NCBI GenBank assembly: GCA_946481615.1
Contig: CAMLOR010000192.1
Span: 1 to 6,656, forward strand
DNA from: an uncultured Aquimonas sp.
GTDB lineage: Bacteria; Pseudomonadota; Gammaproteobacteria; Xanthomonadales; Xanthomonadaceae
Direction of reading: 5' to 3'
Length of the DNA: 6,656 nt
Shown piece by piece: positions 5,501 through 6,656 of the stretch. Every line of letters starts with the position of its first letter. Within the stretch, counting starts at the first letter, position 1. Both the position numbers and the translations under genes were made by a program. A model generated the notes under the pieces. The model made no database searches and was not told the DNA's origin. It saw nothing but the letters and a program-made list of their open reading frames with translations.

Positions 5501-6656
5501 GTGGTCAGCCTGCAGCGCGATCTGCATACGCTCAAGGGCGGTGCCCGCATGGCCGGCATCGCGCCGATCGGCGATCTGGGCCACGCCATGGAATCGCTGC
5601 TGGAGATCGTGGCCGACGGCCGCCGCGAACTCAGCCGCGTCGGCGTCGAAACGCTGGAGCGCGCCTTCGATCGCCTGCATGGCCTCGTCACGCGCGTGGG
5701 CGAACGCAAGGCCCTCGCGATGCCGGTCACGCTGATCGAACGCGTGGAAGCGTTGGCGCGCGGCGAGGAATCCGTGCCGGTGCCCGGCGCCGCGCCGAGC
5801 GAAGCCGCGCTCGCGCAGGCGGCACCGACGCAGGCCGAGCGCAGCGCGCAGGCGCTGTCGGCGCCGCTGTCCGAGCCGATGGCCGAGGAAGAGGACATCT
5901 CGGTCCGCGCGCCGCAGGAACAGATCCGCATCCGCGCCGACCTGCTCGACCGCCTGGTCAACTACGCCGGCGAAGTCGCGATCTACCGCGCGCGTCTCGA
6001 ACAGCAACTGGGCCTGTTCCGCGGCAACCTCGGCGAACTCGACCAGACCACCACGCGCCTGCGCGAGCAGCTGCGCAAGCTCGAAATCGAAACCGAAGCG
6101 CAGATCGTGGCGCGCTACCAGCGCGAGGCCGAAGTCGGCGACAGCGCCTTCGATCCGCTCGAACTCGACCGCTTCTCCACGCTGCAGCAGCTCTCGCGCG
6201 CGCTGTCGGAATCCGCGGCCGACATCGTCAACCTGCAGAACACGCTCGAAGACCACACCCGCCAGTACGAAACCCTGCTGCTGCAGCAGTCGCGCGTGTC
6301 GTCGGAATTGCAGGAAGGCCTCATGCGCACGCGCATGGTGCCGTTCGACGCGCTCGTGCCGCGCCTGCGCCGCATCATCCGCCAGACCGCCGGCGAACTG
6401 GGCAAGAAGGCCCAGCTCAAGGTGGAAGGCGCGCAGGGCGAAATGGACCGCAACGTGCTCGACCGCATGACGGCCCCGCTCGAGCACATGCTGCGCAACG
6501 CGCTCGCGCACGGGCTGGAAACGCCCGAAGTGCGCCGCGCCGCCGGCAAGCCCGAGGAAGGAACGGTCAAGATCGCGGTGCAGCGCGAAGGTTCGGAAGT
6601 GGTGATCGTCGTCAGCGACGACGGCAAGGGCCTGGACCGCGACGCCATCCGCACCA
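860..6656 (+). CDS. chpA: ChpA/PilL-type multi-HPt hybrid CheA histidine kinase, C-terminus cut by window end
   Basis: Central kinase of a type IV pilus chemosensory system. In the family it autophosphorylates from ATP and passes phosphate via HPt histidines to PilG/PilH-type regulators. The frame stays open for 1932 complete codons and leaves the window without a stop. Canonical or near-canonical HPt motifs are LHQVQGTLRM (His51), FHTLKGSGRL (His702), VHTMNGAFAM (His881) and LHTLKGGARM (His1556). HPt-like segments lacking His lie near 217, 359 and 481. A Glu/Arg/Ala helical region spans 1221-1443. The CheA core begins near 1688 with LLDRLVNYAGEV (1695-1706), followed by LMRTRMVPF (1821-1829), the N-box HMLRNALAHGLE (1876-1887) and the G1 box SDDGKGLD (1919-1926). 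P. aeruginosa ChpA is about 2,470 residues; the missing part should hold the rest of the ATPase, a CheW-like domain and a receiver. The gene follows a pilK-like gene with a 4-base overlap. Xanthomonads usually call this gene pilL. A flagellar CheA is unlikely given the size and the repeated HPt modules. Confidence 0.95.
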   Translation, partial: MRLQDDIDFTTLTWVKAELDETLKQARHALEAYVEDPADAAQMRFCATYLHQVQGTLRMVELYGAAMVTEEMEHLASALLENDVKERDEAYAVLMRGIVQLPDYLERLQTGHKDIPIVLLPLLNDLRAARGEKGLSEIVLFTPDLTRPLPLSAKGPLQSLPELELRQIAGQLRGQFQMALLNWFRNVDVDANIARMAQVCDKLVALVSQEEARRLFWVAAGVMEALRAKAFEPSAQLKQTIGKVEREIKRLADAGENSFRVEPPRELTRNLLYFVAHAPTEHGRMAELRQIFRLDTLVPTEAEIAHARGSMSGHNRALLDTVSVAIKEDLLRVKDALDLHLRTQNAQPAELSAQVDVLDRVSDTLGMLGLGVARRVVQEQRTAVHQVATGHRAADEATLLDIAGALLYVEASLDDQVQHLGGGAAETEAGRALPQAEGRRVLEALIKEAQANFAQAKQCFVAFVESSWDHAQLQDVPRLLEEVSGAMRILELKDPPQYLLAIRKFTESELLARRRVPNGQQMDTLADALASLEYYLDAVREHRAGRERILEVTRQSLEALGYWPIPEDVEIPVAAPAFTQAPARAAVQPEPPVQAAPVAETAMPETVAPEAAAEPLAQVVEPAPAPIPVPVASRPAAPVAPHAGAAISGGFEAASDEIDEEIREVFIEEVQEEISNLDELLPTWKARPDNLENLKPIRRVFHTLKGSGRLVGALTLGEFSWKIENMLNRVLDNTIQPNAAVLSIIDHAWATLPQLLAALRGEGGVYADIEGIKAIADRVAAGEEVFYEAPAAVAEPVPETAPESVAQVEPEPEVVAEAQPEPAAEPEPEPEPEAPAVSIDPVLFDILKAEVAGHLETMDEYFAACANGVRPATDPLLRAVHTMNGAFAMTDVPAITEVIGPLEGYIKRLLAQGAAPSAVGLACIRDSAEAVRALMIELEQARPRVPDLSLLVERVTAERDALPEPQGPSVPLHLEPEEEAHAPQLSEAVSMATPAVAEEAPAAEEPPAFAPEETFATFGESGIDFDAELAAAALEDERAAPTQPAPVADEFIVEHAFDENRIDAAREEVLDAGEATEPMEGLAESLPERAETFDLDTLALEEALSFDEAPSPPAAVQDEDAFEAELLGLGDAAAGDAAVDFEIIDIDDVPVAEEASPAQIEAAIGAEPPVPGPFEGLDIEAVSIELDTSPEAAQARSDEERALDAMIAAYAAQPDADAQAREREEVSREADERAERERLERETAEAMERDRARREEEDRAERERLEREEAERARIDAEQRAERERLEREAAETAEREAAETAERERVEREAAELAEREAAEIAERERAEREAADLAEREVADLAEREAAETAERERTEREAAAAAEAEAQALREVEAAAAEAQAREADRAAAAAKEAEELAELEAQIAALEAQEAEERRAKEIAQAEREAAERARLEAAAATLRPATFVPDEALADFAAEDAANAAEAAEPVAAPPARTEAGAADAAAIAAFTAGLADADKDPDGPLDLPDMDEELLDIFLEESGDILDHSDGLMARLRDNPADKETVVSLQRDLHTLKGGARMAGIAPIGDLGHAMESLLEIVADGRRELSRVGVETLERAFDRLHGLVTRVGERKALAMPVTLIERVEALARGEESVPVPGAAPSEAALAQAAPTQAERSAQALSAPLSEPMAEEEDISVRAPQEQIRIRADLLDRLVNYAGEVAIYRARLEQQLGLFRGNLGELDQTTTRLREQLRKLEIETEAQIVARYQREAEVGDSAFDPLELDRFSTLQQLSRALSESAADIVNLQNTLEDHTRQYETLLLQQSRVSSELQEGLMRTRMVPFDALVPRLRRIIRQTAGELGKKAQLKVEGAQGEMDRNVLDRMTAPLEHMLRNALAHGLETPEVRRAAGKPEEGTVKIAVQREGSEVVIVVSDDGKGLDRDAIRT
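2573..2821 (+). other. Pro/Ala-rich flexible linker in ChpA
   Basis: Residues 572-654 are dominated by Ala, Pro, Val and Glu, with scattered PAPAP-like and QPEPP-like runs and almost no predicted structure. The stretch separates the degenerate N-terminal modules from the His702 HPt domain. It looks like an ordinary interdomain tether that lets HPt modules move relative to the kinase core; no motif with a specific function is visible. Confidence 0.75.
2822..3214 (+). other. HPt domain of ChpA with canonical phospho-acceptor His702
   Basis: Residues 655-785 begin with the typical HPt opening helix (EIREVFIEEVQEEI) and contain FHTLKGSGRL, with His702, Lys705 and Gly706 all matching the HTLKG consensus. 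The later helix FSWKIENMLNRVLD matches the ChpA/PilL subgroup. All key residues for phosphotransfer are present, so this module should be active. It is followed by a short Pro/Glu-rich linker at residues 788-837 containing PEPEPEPE. Confidence 0.88.
3371..3730 (+). other. HPt domain of ChpA with His881 and Asn in place of the motif Lys
   Basis: Residues 838-957 start with VSIDPVLFDILKAEV and carry VHTMNGAFAM. His881 and Gly885 are kept, but Asn884 replaces the lysine three residues after the His. That lysine normally tunes phosphotransfer chemistry, so this module may be phosphorylated or emptied at a different rate from the His702 and His1556 modules. The domain ends near LLVERVTAERD before the acidic linker. 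Confidence 0.8.
3731..4519 (+). other. Long acidic, probably disordered linker in ChpA
   Basis: Residues 958-1220 are rich in Glu, Asp, Ala and Pro, with few basic residues and no HPt motif. Short hydrophobic-acidic motifs recur: FDAEL (1025-1029), FDLDTL (1093-1098) and FEAEL (1122-1126), plus a very acidic EIIDIDDV run. Most of it appears unstructured, and the last part (SDEERALDAMIAAY) begins to look helical as it enters the Glu/Arg region. Whether the recurring motifs bind partners is not shown by the sequence. Confidence 0.75.
4520..5188 (+). other. Glu/Arg/Ala-rich long helix or coiled coil in ChpA
   Basis: Residues 1221-1443 are almost wholly Glu, Arg, Ala, Asp, Gln and Leu, with no Gly and no Pro across about 220 residues, so a continuous helix is very likely. 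The first half is Glu/Arg-dense, and the second half (1365-1443) is Ala/Glu-rich with Leu spacing more like a true coiled coil (AELEAQIAALEAQEAEE). At 0.15 nm per residue a single helix would be about 33 nm long. It lies between the His881 and His1556 HPt modules. Whether it is a single alpha-helix or a dimeric coiled coil is inference. Confidence 0.82.
4637..4951 (+). repeat. Imperfect 63-bp (21-residue) in-frame tandem repeat within chpA
   Basis: Each unit is a 13-residue block, AERER-x-EREAAE-x, plus an 8-residue block, AEREAAE-x. Units start at residues 1260, 1281, 1302 and 1323 (bases 4637, 4700, 4763, 4826), exactly 63 bases apart. The first copy is degenerate in its second half. An extra 8-residue block follows at 1344 (4889), then another 13-residue block at 1352 (4913). 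An earlier AERERLERE lies at 1234 (4559), 26 residues before the first regular copy. The variable positions hold Leu, Val, Ile, Thr or Ala. The DNA copies differ at synonymous positions (GAA/GAG, CGC/CGT, GCC/GCG), so the array is not newly duplicated. Confidence 0.88.
5381..5752 (+). other. Kinase-proximal HPt domain of ChpA with canonical His1556
   Basis: Residues 1508-1631 open with DMDEELLDIFLEESGDILD and carry LHTLKGGARM, with His1556, Lys1559 and Gly1560 all in place, followed by the helix LGHAMESLLEIV. This is the last HPt before the dimerisation segment, the position corresponding to the CheA P1 domain, so it is the best candidate for direct phosphorylation by the ATPase domain. That assignment comes from position and motif, not from data. 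Confidence 0.88.
5921..6656 (+). other. CheA-type dimerisation segment and N-terminal half of the ATPase domain, truncated
   Basis: Residues 1688-1932. The segment IRIRADLLDRLVNYAGEV (1689-1706) begins the H-box-like dimerisation region, followed by long helices with a 40-50 residue extension relative to flagellar CheA (LEQQL through LEDHTRQYETLL). LMRTRMVPF at 1821-1829 and DRMTAPLEHMLRNALAHGLE at 1868-1887 lead into the N-box, whose Asn1880 should coordinate Mg-ATP. SDDGKGLD at 1919-1926 is the G1 box. The window stops six residues later, before the second glycine box. Confidence 0.92.

Noticed and set aside
4486..5961. Ser/Arg/Ala repetitive - strand frame over the repeat region
   Set aside because: Its apparent repeats merely mirror the Glu/Arg repeat of the sense gene; no start context or domain supports it.
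818..6511. A 1897-codon open frame on the - strand covering almost the whole kinase gene
   Set aside because: It is exactly codon-on-codon antisense to the kinase frame. It stays open because the sense gene uses no TTA, CTA or TCA codons, as expected at this GC content. Its translation is repetitive Phe/Gly/Arg-rich text with no domain, and the sense frame has clear motifs throughout.
860..6656. A wholly new signalling system
   Set aside because: The gene order, CheR motifs, HPt modules and CheA core all fit the known Pil-Chp pathway; only the linkers and acceptor residues look unusual.

Overview
The window reads as one operon fragment on the + strand of a GC-rich proteobacterial chromosome. 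It has two overlapping genes and no intergenic DNA. They form the methyltransferase and histidine-kinase part of a Pil-Chp (type IV pilus / twitching motility) chemosensory cluster. The strong GC bias at third codon positions (GCC, CGC, CTG and GAA dominate), the pilK-chpA gene order and the ChpA-like multi-HPt kinase fit a gammaproteobacterium. A Lysobacter/Xanthomonas-type organism or a high-GC pseudomonad relative is my guess; the genus is inference only.

Layout: positions 1-863 carry a CheR-type MCP methyltransferase (PilK-like), whose true start may lie at or just before the window edge. An ATGA overlap at 860-863 joins it to a giant CheA-type kinase (ChpA/PilL-like). That kinase runs open from 860 to the window end (1932 complete codons) and is cut inside its ATPase domain. 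Its order is: an N-terminal HPt with His51; three HPt-like helical segments in which the phospho-His appears replaced (Trp217, Asp359, Glu481); a Pro/Ala linker; HPt with His702; a Pro/Glu linker; HPt with His881; a 260-residue acidic linker; a 220-residue Glu/Arg/Ala helical region containing a 21-residue (63-bp) repeat; HPt with His1556; a CheA dimerisation segment; and the ATPase domain up to its first glycine-rich box. The rest of the ATPase, the CheW-like domain and the receiver domain expected of this family lie beyond the window.

How they work together (family knowledge): a PilJ-type receptor controls the ChpA kinase, and PilK methylates the receptor to set its sensitivity. ChpA passes phosphoryl groups through its HPt modules to PilG/PilH-type response regulators that control pilus extension and retraction. 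None of those partner genes is in the window.

I see no mobile element, RNA gene, CRISPR array, promoter or terminator. The system itself is known. The parts worth a second look are the 21-residue-repeat spacer, the long acidic linker, and the replaced phospho-acceptor residues.
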